From the NCBI GenBank assembly GCA_900751785.1, contig CAADSM010000141.1, positions 1-43,882 on the forward strand: 43,882 nt of DNA. The letters are read 5' to 3'. Below the pieces are notes generated by a model that worked only from the letters and a program-made list of their open reading frames with translations, did not search any database and was not told the DNA's origin. This document shows positions 33,143 to 40,583 of this stretch, piece by piece; positions within the stretch are counted from its first letter, which is position 1; every line of letters begins with the position of its first letter. This stretch comes from Lachnospiraceae bacterium. Its GTDB lineage: Bacteria > Bacillota > Clostridia > Lachnospirales > Lachnospiraceae. Made by a program: the position numbers and the translations under genes.

Positions 33143-34894
33143 TTACTCATCCGCACCGCTGTCCGCCGTGATCTCCCACATATATTCCTCAACGATGTCA
33201 AACGGAGCCGGCCCTACAGTAAGCACTGCCTCGTGAAATTTTTTCTGCGAAAACTCTTCCTTCTCCTCTCGGACCCACTCCTTCTTCAGCTCCAGGAACT
33301 GTACATATCCGATATAATACTTCAGATAATTTCCCGGAGACCCGATGATCAGCTCATAGATCCGCTCCACCGTGTCTGCGTCCGTTATGCCGTAATTGCT
33401 GAAAAAGGCCACTGCATCCATCCTGCTCCACCCCTCATAATGGATCCCCATATCCGCCAGCGCATACAACGCCAGGATGATCGAGGCATTCTTCTGCAGG
33501 AGCGTCGCCTGTTCTTTTGAAAGAGGGGTCAGATAATAGCTGCACATCTCCGCATAGGTCGCCCATCCCTCTACATAGCCTCCAAAACTGAAGAGGTTCC
33601 GCACCGGGTCCGGATCCGTCCCCTCATAAAAGACCGTCTGGTAGAGGTGTCCCGGGAATCCCTCGTGCGCCAGCGTAGTAAACAGCGTCAGATCATCTCC
33701 CATCTGCGCCTGATTGATATAGATCACATTCTCCTGCGTGTTATCGATAGCAGGGATCATGTAAAATGCCGGACTCAAGTGCTCTTCCATCGCCTCAGGC
33801 ACATATTTCACCTCCAGCGCCGTGTCCGGATACTCCGGAAACGCCGCACTGATCCCCTCCCGAAGTTCACTCAGGATGAGCTCCGCATCGCTCTTCCCCA
33901 TGGACGCCGCCGTCTCCTGGGCTTCCCCCCGGGTGATCCCTACGATACTCTCCATGGCCTCCAGATCCTCCACGATCTGCCGCCTCGCCAGGTCTTCCAG
34001 CTCCCGCACGGTCTGCTCCGTCCCCGTAGACTGGCGCACGACCATCTCATAATACGCCTTTCCCTCCGGCAGATAGCACAGCCCTTTCTCGTTCTGTCCT
34101 GTCCCTTTCAGCTCCTCCACCGCGGCGAGCAGTGTCTGGTACGCAGGATAGACATAGTCCTCCATCATCAGCGCATTGTCTTCTATATAATCGCTCTTTT
34201 CCTCTTCTGTCAGCTCATCCAGCCCGGCTATGCGGTCGGAGAATGTAGAATACAGATAATTGCCGTCCCCCATCTCGAGGAACGCGCTGCACTGTTCGAT
34301 CACCGTATCTGCCGCATAATCCGCCATGAACAGTCCCGCCTCTGATTTCTGCCGTTCAAACTGGATCAGGCTGTCGATATAATCCGGCGTACTCTGCATC
34401 AGCTTCAGATAGTCCTCCACATCTCCCCGGTCATAGAACTGATATTCCGACAGGATGACCGGAAGCTGCGTCTGCACGCCGCTCACCAGTCCCAGCGGCT
34501 CGTCATACAGAAGATAGTCCGCGCTCTCCTCCGCAGCTTCCAGATAATATTCCATGATATCATAAGTAATCCTGTTCTGGATATTCAGATCATCATAGGA
34601 AAATGCCGTCAGCGCCGTCTCCATATTCTCGCACGCAGCCTTGATCTGCGCCGAATCCACAGTAAACTCACCAAATACCGCAGGCGCGCCGCTGATGCCA
34701 TATTTTTCCGGTTCCTTCAGTGTATAGTGAAGGCTGACCAGGTCAGATGATATCTCCTGACAGAATACTTCTCTCGTATACTGCCGGAAGCGCTCATCCT
34801 CTCCCCGTGCCCTGCCGGTGCCGCATCCGCCCAGGACGAGAGCCGGGATCAGGCATGCCGCAGCGCCCGCGCCCAGGAGCCGTTTTCTGCGCAT
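33143..34894 (-). CDS. DUF885 lipoprotein, putative zinc metallopeptidase
   Basis: 583 residues from ATG 34894, chosen because MRRKRLLGAGAAACLIPALV then LGGC is a clean lipoprotein signal. A longer start at 34975 has a better ribosome site (CGGAG) but would give an unusual 27-residue extension. The large helical body carries the DUF885 zinc motif TTLAHEGFPGHLYQ (HExxxGH type) and the downstream EGWATYAE glutamate. It is predicted to be a lipid-anchored, metal-dependent peptidase outside the cell. It is co-oriented with spmA and probably co-transcribed with it, and it stands between spmA and spmB. Substrate is unknown. Confidence 0.85.
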   Translation of the reverse strand: MRRKRLLGAGAAACLIPALVLGGCGTGRARGEDERFRQYTREVFCQEISSDLVSLHYTLKEPEKYGISGAPAVFGEFTVDSAQIKAACENMETALTAFSYDDLNIQNRITYDIMEYYLEAAEESADYLLYDEPLGLVSGVQTQLPVILSEYQFYDRGDVEDYLKLMQSTPDYIDSLIQFERQKSEAGLFMADYAADTVIEQCSAFLEMGDGNYLYSTFSDRIAGLDELTEEEKSDYIEDNALMMEDYVYPAYQTLLAAVEELKGTGQNEKGLCYLPEGKAYYEMVVRQSTGTEQTVRELEDLARRQIVEDLEAMESIVGITRGEAQETAASMGKSDAELILSELREGISAAFPEYPDTALEVKYVPEAMEEHLSPAFYMIPAIDNTQENVIYINQAQMGDDLTLFTTLAHEGFPGHLYQTVFYEGTDPDPVRNLFSFGGYVEGWATYAEMCSYYLTPLSKEQATLLQKNASIILALYALADMGIHYEGWSRMDAVAFFSNYGITDADTVERIYELIIGSPGNYLKYYIGYVQFLELKKEWVREEKEEFSQKKFHEAVLTVGPAPFDIVEEYMWEITADSGADE

Positions 34895-35116
34895 CCCGGC
34901 ATGGAAAGCGTCTTTCTTCAGGAAATTATCTTTTTTTGAAAAGGATATTATGTAATGGATAAAAGAAAATGGCATAGAAACTCCGGAAATGTCTTTACGA
35001 TATTCTATGAGCCTCCGCCTGATCATATACCCCGGCTCTGTTCTGGAAAATCCGAATTTCCACAGCAGCCTCCGCATATAAATCTATCAAAAGCACATCT
35101 TGATCAGGAGCCGGCC

Positions 35117-35641
35117 TTGCACATTTTAGTCTATATTTCTGACTTTATCGTTCCCTTTATCATACTGTCTATTGTGATCTACGGCCTGCTTGCCGGCGTC
35201 AACGTCTATGACACCTTCATCAAAGGCGCCCGGAGCGGATTTCTCACCGTGATCCGGCTCATGCCTACTCTGATCGGCCTGATGGCTGCCGTCGGCATCC
35301 TGCGCGCATCCGGCTTCCTCGATTTTCTCGCGTCTCTGATCGGGCAGTTTTCTTCACACATCGGATTTCCGGGCGAGCTCATCCCGCTCTCCATCGTCAA
35401 GATGTTCTCGTCCTCAGCCGCCACAGGTCTCCTCCTGGACATCTACAAGAATTTCGGGACCGATTCACGGCTCGGACAGATCGCATCGATCTCCATGTGC
35501 TGCACGGAAACTATCTTTTACACAATGAGTGTCTACTTCATGACCGCCGGCATCAAAAAATCCCGCTATACTCTCGCAGGAGCGCTCATCGCCACATTTG
35601 CCGGGCTCGCTGCAAGCGTCCTTCTTGCAGCCCCAGGTTAA
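35117..35641 (+). CDS. spmB: spore maturation protein SpmB, TTG start
   Basis: 174 residues from TTG 35117, supported by AGGAG six bases upstream and by the family's usual N-terminus (LVYISDFIVPFIILSIVIYG) and length; the in-frame ATG at 34955 would add 54 unrelated residues. Typical motifs are VYDTFIKGARSG, LMPTLIGLMAAVGILRASG and VKMFSSSAATGLLLDIYKNFG with GTDSRLGQIASISMCCTETI. It is a membrane partner of SpmA in spore dehydration. It is divergent from the DUF885-spmA unit, with only about 220 bases between, rather than directly behind spmA as in Bacillus. Confidence 0.92.
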   Translation: MHILVYISDFIVPFIILSIVIYGLLAGVNVYDTFIKGARSGFLTVIRLMPTLIGLMAAVGILRASGFLDFLASLIGQFSSHIGFPGELIPLSIVKMFSSSAATGLLLDIYKNFGTDSRLGQIASISMCCTETIFYTMSVYFMTAGIKKSRYTLAGALIATFAGLAASVLLAAPG

Positions 35642-35658
35642 GCACCCCAGGTTAAGGA

Positions 35659-35687
35659 TTGTACGAAATTGACCTTTATGCTAAAAT
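35659..35687 (+). promoter_or_regulatory. promoter of the ABC ATPase gene
   Basis: TTGTAC (35659-35664) and TAAAAT (35682-35687) with an exact 17-base spacer. Transcription would start near 35694, about 25 bases before ATG 35719. Fair match at both hexamers. Confidence 0.5.
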
Positions 35688-35718
35688 ATGGGGTAGAATT
35701 ACAGATGGAGGTGTACTT

Positions 35719-36396
35719 ATGGCCAGCGTGACATTTGAACACTTAACAAAAACATATCCTAACGGCTTTGTCTCTGTGGATGATGTAAACCTTCATATAG
35801 AAGACGGCGAATTTGTCGTATTCCACGGTCCCAGCGGCTGCGGGAAATCAACGCTCCTCCGTATGACCGGAGGCCTGGAGGATATCACTTCCGGCGAAAT
35901 CTACCTGGGCACAGATCTTCTCAACGACATTCTTCCCCGAGACCGCCGGCTTGCGATGGCTTTTCAGAACTATACACTGTACAGGCATATGAACGTGTAT
36001 GACAATATGGCGCTCGGTCTCCGTCTGCGCGACCTTCCGCGCACTGTGATCGATTCACGTGTAAAGACCGCGGCAGACTTTTTCGGCATATCCGCCATAC
36101 TAACGAAAAAGATCCGCACGATCTCGGATGCGGAGCGCCAGCGCGTAGCCCTCGGACGTGCTGTCGTATGTCAGCCCAAGGTCCTTCTCGTCGACGAGGA
36201 TTTTGCCCGCCAGGACGACGGCCGGCGCCGTGAGATGCTGGAGGACATCGTCCGGATCAACCGCGAGCTGAAGATCACTGTCTTATACGTCACAAACAAG
36301 TATGAAGAGGCGGTCTCCTTAGATGCCCGCGTCATCTTCATGAAGGATGGCAGGATCACCGACGACCGTCATTTTCACCAGACAGATGAAACCTGA
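35719..36396 (+). CDS. orphan ABC-type ATPase with degenerate signature and switch motifs
   Basis: 225 residues from ATG 35719 (GGAGGTG five bases upstream). The N-terminus ASVTFEHLTKTYPNGFVSVD and Walker A GPSGCGKST (37-45) are like MsmK/UgpC sugar-importer ATPases, and the Q-loop (Q83) is kept. The rest has drifted: LSGGQ is ISDAE (135-139), Walker B and D-loop are LLVDEDFARQD instead of LLLDEPLSNLD, and the switch His is Asn (TNK, 193). The C-terminal OB-type regulatory domain is absent, and no permease or binding-protein gene is nearby. It can probably bind ATP but should hydrolyse poorly. It may be a regulatory ATPase or a gene in decay. It has its own promoter and a bidirectional terminator. 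Confidence 0.82.
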   Translation: MASVTFEHLTKTYPNGFVSVDDVNLHIEDGEFVVFHGPSGCGKSTLLRMTGGLEDITSGEIYLGTDLLNDILPRDRRLAMAFQNYTLYRHMNVYDNMALGLRLRDLPRTVIDSRVKTAADFFGISAILTKKIRTISDAERQRVALGRAVVCQPKVLLVDEDFARQDDGRRREMLEDIVRINRELKITVLYVTNKYEEAVSLDARVIFMKDGRITDDRHFHQTDET

Positions 36397-36397
36397 C

Positions 36398-36446
36398 AAA
36401 AAACCCGGTACAGGATGCTCCAAGCTCCTGCGCCGGGTTTTCTTTT
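36398..36446. terminator. bidirectional intrinsic terminator
   Basis: AAAACCCGG and CCGGGTTTT arms, with inner CAGGA/TCCTG pairing, and T-runs on both sides (TTTTCTTTTC in plus sense, TTTTTT in minus sense). It serves the converging ABC ATPase gene and rsmI. Confidence 0.85.
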
Positions 36447-37300
36447 CAATCTTTTTCTTTCTTTTTCTCCAGATAATTATAGATCTCTCTCTTCTGGACG
36501 CCTCTGTCCTTTGCCGTCCGCTTCATGGCCTCTTTCCGGTCAAGCCCCTGTGAGATATAGTGCTCAAAATGGTCCTCTATGCTCATCTCTTCCCATTTTT
36601 CCTGCTTCTCGCGCTCGATCTCCTGCCTGCTCAGTCCCTCGATGACCAGCACGCATTCCCCTTTCGGCTCATTGACCTCATAGTACGCCGCGGCCTCCGG
36701 AAGAGTCGCCTGAAAGACAGTCTCATGTTTTTTCGTAAGCTCCCTGCACACAGCGGCGCGCCGCTCGCCCAGTCTCTCAGCCAGAAGCCTGAGCGTTTTT
36801 TGCAGCCTGTGCGGAGCTTCATACAGTATGATCGTCCTTGTCTCCCGTGCCAGTTCTTCCAGCACAGCCTCCCGCTCCTTCTTGTCAGACGGAAGGAATG
36901 CTTCGAACGCAAATCTTCTCGTCGGCAGGCCGGAGATCGTCAGCGCCGTGATACATGCCGCCGCTCCCGGGAGAGCGGTCACCCGTATCCCAGCCTCACA
37001 GCACATGCGCACCAGCTCTTCCCCCGGATCAGAGATCCCGGGCGTCCCCGCATCCGTGATCAGGGCAATATCTTTACCTTCCAGCAGCTTCTCCACCAGC
37101 CTGCGGCCTTTTTCATATTTATTGTATTCATGATAACTCGTCATCGGCGTGCGGATCTCAAAGTGATTCAGCAGCTTGATGCTGTTCCTCGTGTCTTCTG
37201 CCGCGATCAGATCCACTTCTCCCAGCACGCGGACCGCCCGAAAAGTCATATCCTCCAGATTTCCTATCGGTGTTGCACAAAGGTATAAAGTCCCTGCCAT
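36446..37300 (-). CDS. rsmI: 16S rRNA (cytidine1402-2'-O)-methyltransferase RsmI
   Basis: 284 residues from ATG 37300, which has AGGAGGGAG just upstream; a longer frame to 37372 lacks support. Signature GTLYLCATPIGNLEDMTFRA opens the SAM-binding tetrapyrrole-methylase fold, followed by AAEDTRNSIKLLNHF, LITDAGTPGISDPG, ALPGAAACITAL and ILYEAPHRL. It methylates the ribose of C1402 in 16S rRNA at the ribosomal P site. The last 30 residues are Lys-rich (NYLEKKKEKD). It is the last gene of the conserved holB-ricT-trmN6-rsmI series and ends at the bidirectional terminator. Confidence 0.95.
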   Translation of the reverse strand: MAGTLYLCATPIGNLEDMTFRAVRVLGEVDLIAAEDTRNSIKLLNHFEIRTPMTSYHEYNKYEKGRRLVEKLLEGKDIALITDAGTPGISDPGEELVRMCCEAGIRVTALPGAAACITALTISGLPTRRFAFEAFLPSDKKEREAVLEELARETRTIILYEAPHRLQKTLRLLAERLGERRAAVCRELTKKHETVFQATLPEAAAYYEVNEPKGECVLVIEGLSRQEIEREKQEKWEEMSIEDHFEHYISQGLDRKEAMKRTAKDRGVQKREIYNYLEKKKEKD

Positions 37301-37313
37301 ATGCTCCCTCCTG

Positions 37314-38027
37314 TCACTCTTCTGCTGTCCCGTTCCTGTCATAGATGATGAGCGGAGGCTCCACGGTGACACGCGGCTTTGCCCCTCGCACTCCTTCGAT
37401 CAGCACCATCGCAGGCTCTTTGTCGATATACGGATGAACGAACCGGATCCTTTTCGGTTCGATCTTATACTGATGCATCTTGATCATGATCTCTGTCAGC
37501 CTGAACGGTCTGTGTATCATATAGAAACGGCTCTTGTCCTGCATCAGCCGCATGCTCTCTCTCAGGATATCATCCAGAGAGCAGAGCACCTCATGCCTGG
37601 CGATCGCCTTTGCATCATCCGGATTCCTCATCCCATGATCCGCCAGCATATAAGGGGGATTTGTCGTTATTACATCAAAAAAGGCCGGCTTAAACAGCTC
37701 CGCCGCCTCTTTGATATCCCCTGTCACAATATCGATCCTGTCCTCCAGATGGTTGTGCGCTACACTCCGCCGCGCCATCTCCGCCGTATCCGCCTGGATC
37801 TCAAGCCCTGTAATGTGGCGTGCCTCCGTCTTCGCCGAGAGAAGGACTGGTATGATGCCGTTCCCGGTTCCCAGATCCAGTACATTCTCTCCCGGCCTGA
37901 TCCTGACAAAATCAGAGAGAAAAACTGCATCCACCCCAAAGCAGAACTTCTTCGGATCCTGGATCAGCTCAAGCCCTCCGATCTGCAGATCATCCAGGCG
38001 CTCACCTGGTCTTAACTCACTTGTCAT
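37314..38027 (-). CDS. tRNA1(Val) A37 N6-methyltransferase family protein (YabB/TrmN6)
   Basis: 237 residues. A class I SAM-methyltransferase: VLDLGTGNGIIPVLLS (motif I) and the adenine-N6 motif NPPYM (ITTNPPYML). The N-terminus (LDDLQIGGLELIQDPKKFCFGVDA) is diagnostic of the TrmN6/YabB group. The 3' SIR-like 'PKRIRFVHPYIDKEPAMVLI' portion fits too. It overlaps the end of ricT by 11 bases and lies 13 bases before rsmI, as in Bacillus (yabB-yabC). The exact tRNA target in this organism is inferred from homology. Confidence 0.9.
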   Translation of the reverse strand: MTSELRPGERLDDLQIGGLELIQDPKKFCFGVDAVFLSDFVRIRPGENVLDLGTGNGIIPVLLSAKTEARHITGLEIQADTAEMARRSVAHNHLEDRIDIVTGDIKEAAELFKPAFFDVITTNPPYMLADHGMRNPDDAKAIARHEVLCSLDDILRESMRLMQDKSRFYMIHRPFRLTEIMIKMHQYKIEPKRIRFVHPYIDKEPAMVLIEGVRGAKPRVTVEPPLIIYDRNGTAEE

Positions 38028-38922
38028 TTAACTTCGATGCTCCGTCTTTCTTCTCCAGTGCCGCAAGCTTTTTCATCTCTTCCTTGGACACCTTCTGTTT
38101 CTTCTTCCTCGGTTTGAACTTCAGATCGTCCGCCTTATATTCCCGGATCTCCTTTTCGTCATTCTCGAGATTGACCACGACCTTCACCTGCTTGCGCAGG
38201 ACACTCAAAGACTGTACCACGCCGGTCAGCCCGTCCTTTGTAGTGACCGTATCTCCCACAGACGGAAGCTGGCTGTTCAGGACCTCATAAGTCTCCTCCT
38301 CATTCGTCAGACAGCACATCAGCCTTCCGCAGACTCCCGAGATCTTTGTCGGGTTCAGCGACAGATTCTGCTCCTTCGCCATCTTGATAGAGACAGCCGC
38401 AAACTCTGTCAGATATGTGCTGCAGCACAGAGGCCGCCCGCAAATGCCGATCCCGCCCCGTATCTTTGTCTCGTCTCTCACTCCGATCTGCCGCAGCTCG
38501 ATCCTTGTCCGGAACACCGCAGCCAGATCCTTCACCAGCTCGCGGAAATCAATCCTTCCGTCTGCTGTAAAATAAAACAGGATCTTGTTATTGTCAAAAG
38601 TATACTCCACATCGATCAGCTTCATCTCAAGCCCGTGCCTGCGTATCTTTTCGAGGCAGATCTTAAATGCCTCTTTCTCTTTCTGGTGGTTCTTCTCCAC
38701 CGTCTTTTTATCCTGTTCTGTCGCGAGCCGGATCACAGATTTCAGAGGCTGGACGACATCATCGTCATTTACCTCTTTCGGACCGCTGACAACGCGGCCG
38801 TACTCTATGCCCCTCGCCGTCTCAACGATCACGTGATCGCCCCGTTTTATCTCAAATTTTCCCGGCGCAAAGAAATAGATCTTTCCCGCTGTCCGGAATC
38901 TCACTCCGATTACCTTTGTCAT
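38017..38922 (-). CDS. ricT: PSP1-domain protein RicT (YaaT)
   Basis: 301 residues. A PSP1 domain with four conserved Cys arranged as GICGRPLCCSTYL and GVCGRLMCCLTNEE, which bind the iron-sulfur clusters of the RicA/F/T complex. The family stimulates phosphorelay to Spo0A and RNase Y-dependent mRNA maturation. The C-terminus is a long Lys-rich tail (FKPRKKKQKVSKEEMKKLAA). RicA (YmcA) and RicF (YlbF) are not in the window. It lies four bases after holB and overlaps trmN6 by 11 bases. Confidence 0.93.
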   Translation of the reverse strand: MTKVIGVRFRTAGKIYFFAPGKFEIKRGDHVIVETARGIEYGRVVSGPKEVNDDDVVQPLKSVIRLATEQDKKTVEKNHQKEKEAFKICLEKIRRHGLEMKLIDVEYTFDNNKILFYFTADGRIDFRELVKDLAAVFRTRIELRQIGVRDETKIRGGIGICGRPLCCSTYLTEFAAVSIKMAKEQNLSLNPTKISGVCGRLMCCLTNEEETYEVLNSQLPSVGDTVTTKDGLTGVVQSLSVLRKQVKVVVNLENDEKEIREYKADDLKFKPRKKKQKVSKEEMKKLAALEKKDGASKLNDK

Positions 38923-38926
38923 TCCG

Positions 38927-39922
38927 TCAATTCTCCTTTATCGTCAATAAGAGCAGCTCCATCACCAGTTCAAAATTGACGTTCGCTTTTAGCCTTGCCT
39001 TTGCCTTCTCAATTCCGTCCAGGATATTCTCGATCCCTTCATAGGAGCTCTTGCTGGCGCGCGCCTTGATGTATCTGAGCTGGTCTGAAAATACGACCCG
39101 GTCCACGCTCTTCGTCGCCTTATAGATCAGCACATCCCTGTACCAGATCGCAATGATATCCAGATAATCATTGATCTCCATCTTGTACGTCATACACTTC
39201 TTTACAGCTTCCATCAGCTCCGGCACATCCATCTCATCGATGTTCTTCAACAGATGGATCGCCTCTTCTTTGATCTCATTGAAGTATTCTGAGGTAGCGA
39301 GCATGATCGCCTTTCCCACATTTCCCTGTGCGAACGCGACGCACACATCTGCTTTGTAATCCGGTATCTCCATCTGCTCCATAAGATATTTCTTTACGAG
39401 CTGATCCTTGATATTGCGGAGCTTCATCATGACGCACCTGGACCGGATCGTTGGAAGAAGTGTCTCCGCATTCTCCGTCAGGAGCATGATCACCGCATAC
39501 TCCGGCGGCTCCTCGATCGTCTTCAGAAGCGCATTCTGAGCCTGAACAGTCATCAGATCCGCCTCCGGGATAATATAAATCTTATAACGGCTGCTGTACG
39601 GCTTGATCACAATGTCATTGTTCACCTGTTCTCTGATATCATCCACACTGATCGTGTTGGGCTTCTCATGCGTCACCCTTATGATATCCGGCTGATTGCC
39701 GCTGACCGCCTGCCTGCATGACTGGCACTTACCGCACGCGTCGCCGTTTTCATCCCTGTTCTGACACTGCAGGCTCATTGAAAACAGGTTTGCAAGCATC
39801 TTTTTCCCTGAGCCTCTCTCGCCGTTTAAAATATATGCATGGGAAACAGCGTCCGCACTCACCGCGCTTTCAATATATTTGATTATATTTTTGTGTCCTA
39901 CTACATCTTTGAAACCACTCAT
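38927..39922 (-). CDS. holB: DNA polymerase III delta' subunit (clamp loader)
   Basis: 331 residues from the second of two adjacent ATGs (39922), seven bases behind AGGAG. The opening FKDVVGHKNIIKYIESAVSA, P-loop NGERGSGKKMLANLF, zinc-binding Cys cluster (CQNRDENGDACGKCQSC), LLKTIEEPPEYAVIMLLT and SRCV form the AAA+ clamp-loader arrangement. It loads the sliding clamp with DnaX and delta. The Walker A (GERGSGKKM) has Lys-Met in place of Lys-Thr/Ser, so ATP hydrolysis is not expected, as for other delta' proteins. It precedes ricT, as in Bacillus. Confidence 0.93.
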   Translation of the reverse strand: MSGFKDVVGHKNIIKYIESAVSADAVSHAYILNGERGSGKKMLANLFSMSLQCQNRDENGDACGKCQSCRQAVSGNQPDIIRVTHEKPNTISVDDIREQVNNDIVIKPYSSRYKIYIIPEADLMTVQAQNALLKTIEEPPEYAVIMLLTENAETLLPTIRSRCVMMKLRNIKDQLVKKYLMEQMEIPDYKADVCVAFAQGNVGKAIMLATSEYFNEIKEEAIHLLKNIDEMDVPELMEAVKKCMTYKMEINDYLDIIAIWYRDVLIYKATKSVDRVVFSDQLRYIKARASKSSYEGIENILDGIEKAKARLKANVNFELVMELLLLTIKEN

Positions 39923-39995
39923 CATTTATCTCCTGCCGTGCATTATTCCCTTCATAAAGTGCTACTTTTTAAGTATAACACAATCTTTCCTCAAG

Positions 39996-40583
39996 TTATA
40001 CCCTAAAATCCCGTATATATGCCCCAATCTCTTCCAGACAGCTCTCCAGATCTGTGTTTTCAAACCGCCTGCTGATCCCTGCCTGTCTAAGATGCTCCTC
40101 CGAAAAATCTTCCGAATCTGCCAGAAATCTGCGGCACATCTCCGCATACCTCGGATCCTTCTCCCTGCGCTCCCTCTCCAGCGCCCGTGAGAGCCTGACT
40201 CCGTCATCCACTTCAATATAGATCGGAATGATCTTCCCGTCTCCGAAGTACTCCTTCAGAGCGCGGTAAGATTCCAGCGTTCCTATCACAAGATAGTCGT
40301 GCGCCGCCAGGTCGATCTGTCCGTCGTCCGCGGTAAAATATGTCCATATGCCGCATTTTGTATTGTAGGAGCGGGATTCGATGACCCTTCCCGCCTCCTG
40401 CATCTCCCTCAGCCTGTCTTCACCAACAAAATAATACTCGACGCCGTCCTGCTCCCCTTCCCGGATCGGGCGGGTCGTGTACGGGATCACCGTACAGAGC
40501 TCCGGCATTGTTTCAGACAATCTTTTATAAATGGTGTCCTTCCCCGAAGAACTCTTACCCATAATATAAAAAATCTTACTCAT
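39996..40583 (-). CDS. guanylate-kinase-like nucleotide kinase
   Basis: 195 residues. P-loop IMGKSSSGKDT (7-17), then the guanylate-kinase motif YTTRPIREGEQDGVEYYFV and the ESRSYNTKCGIWTYF acceptor region. This matches the guanylate kinase fold rather than thymidylate kinase. A second copy of gmk is often found in Clostridia, so the main gmk may lie elsewhere. It overlaps the end of the decarboxylase gene by eight bases. In the Bacillus arrangement the tmk gene occupies this slot. It should phosphorylate a nucleoside monophosphate, probably GMP; specificity is not proven by the sequence. Confidence 0.82.
   Translation of the reverse strand: MSKIFYIMGKSSSGKDTIYKRLSETMPELCTVIPYTTRPIREGEQDGVEYYFVGEDRLREMQEAGRVIESRSYNTKCGIWTYFTADDGQIDLAAHDYLVIGTLESYRALKEYFGDGKIIPIYIEVDDGVRLSRALERERREKDPRYAEMCRRFLADSEDFSEEHLRQAGISRRFENTDLESCLEEIGAYIRDFRV

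Noticed and set aside
32852..33520. 222-codon plus-strand frame opposite spmA and DUF885
   Set aside because: Product is full of Arg, Asp and His from the mirrored codons; both minus genes are well supported.
34955..35116. ATG start for spmB at 34955
   Set aside because: It would add 54 residues unlike any SpmB and overlap the DUF885 upstream region; TTG 35117 has a ribosome site and gives normal length.
36560..37288. 242-codon plus-strand frame opposite rsmI
   Set aside because: Mirror of the conserved rsmI gene; no known domain and no ribosome site.
37176..38015. 279-codon plus-strand frame opposite trmN6
   Set aside because: Antisense shadow of two conserved genes.
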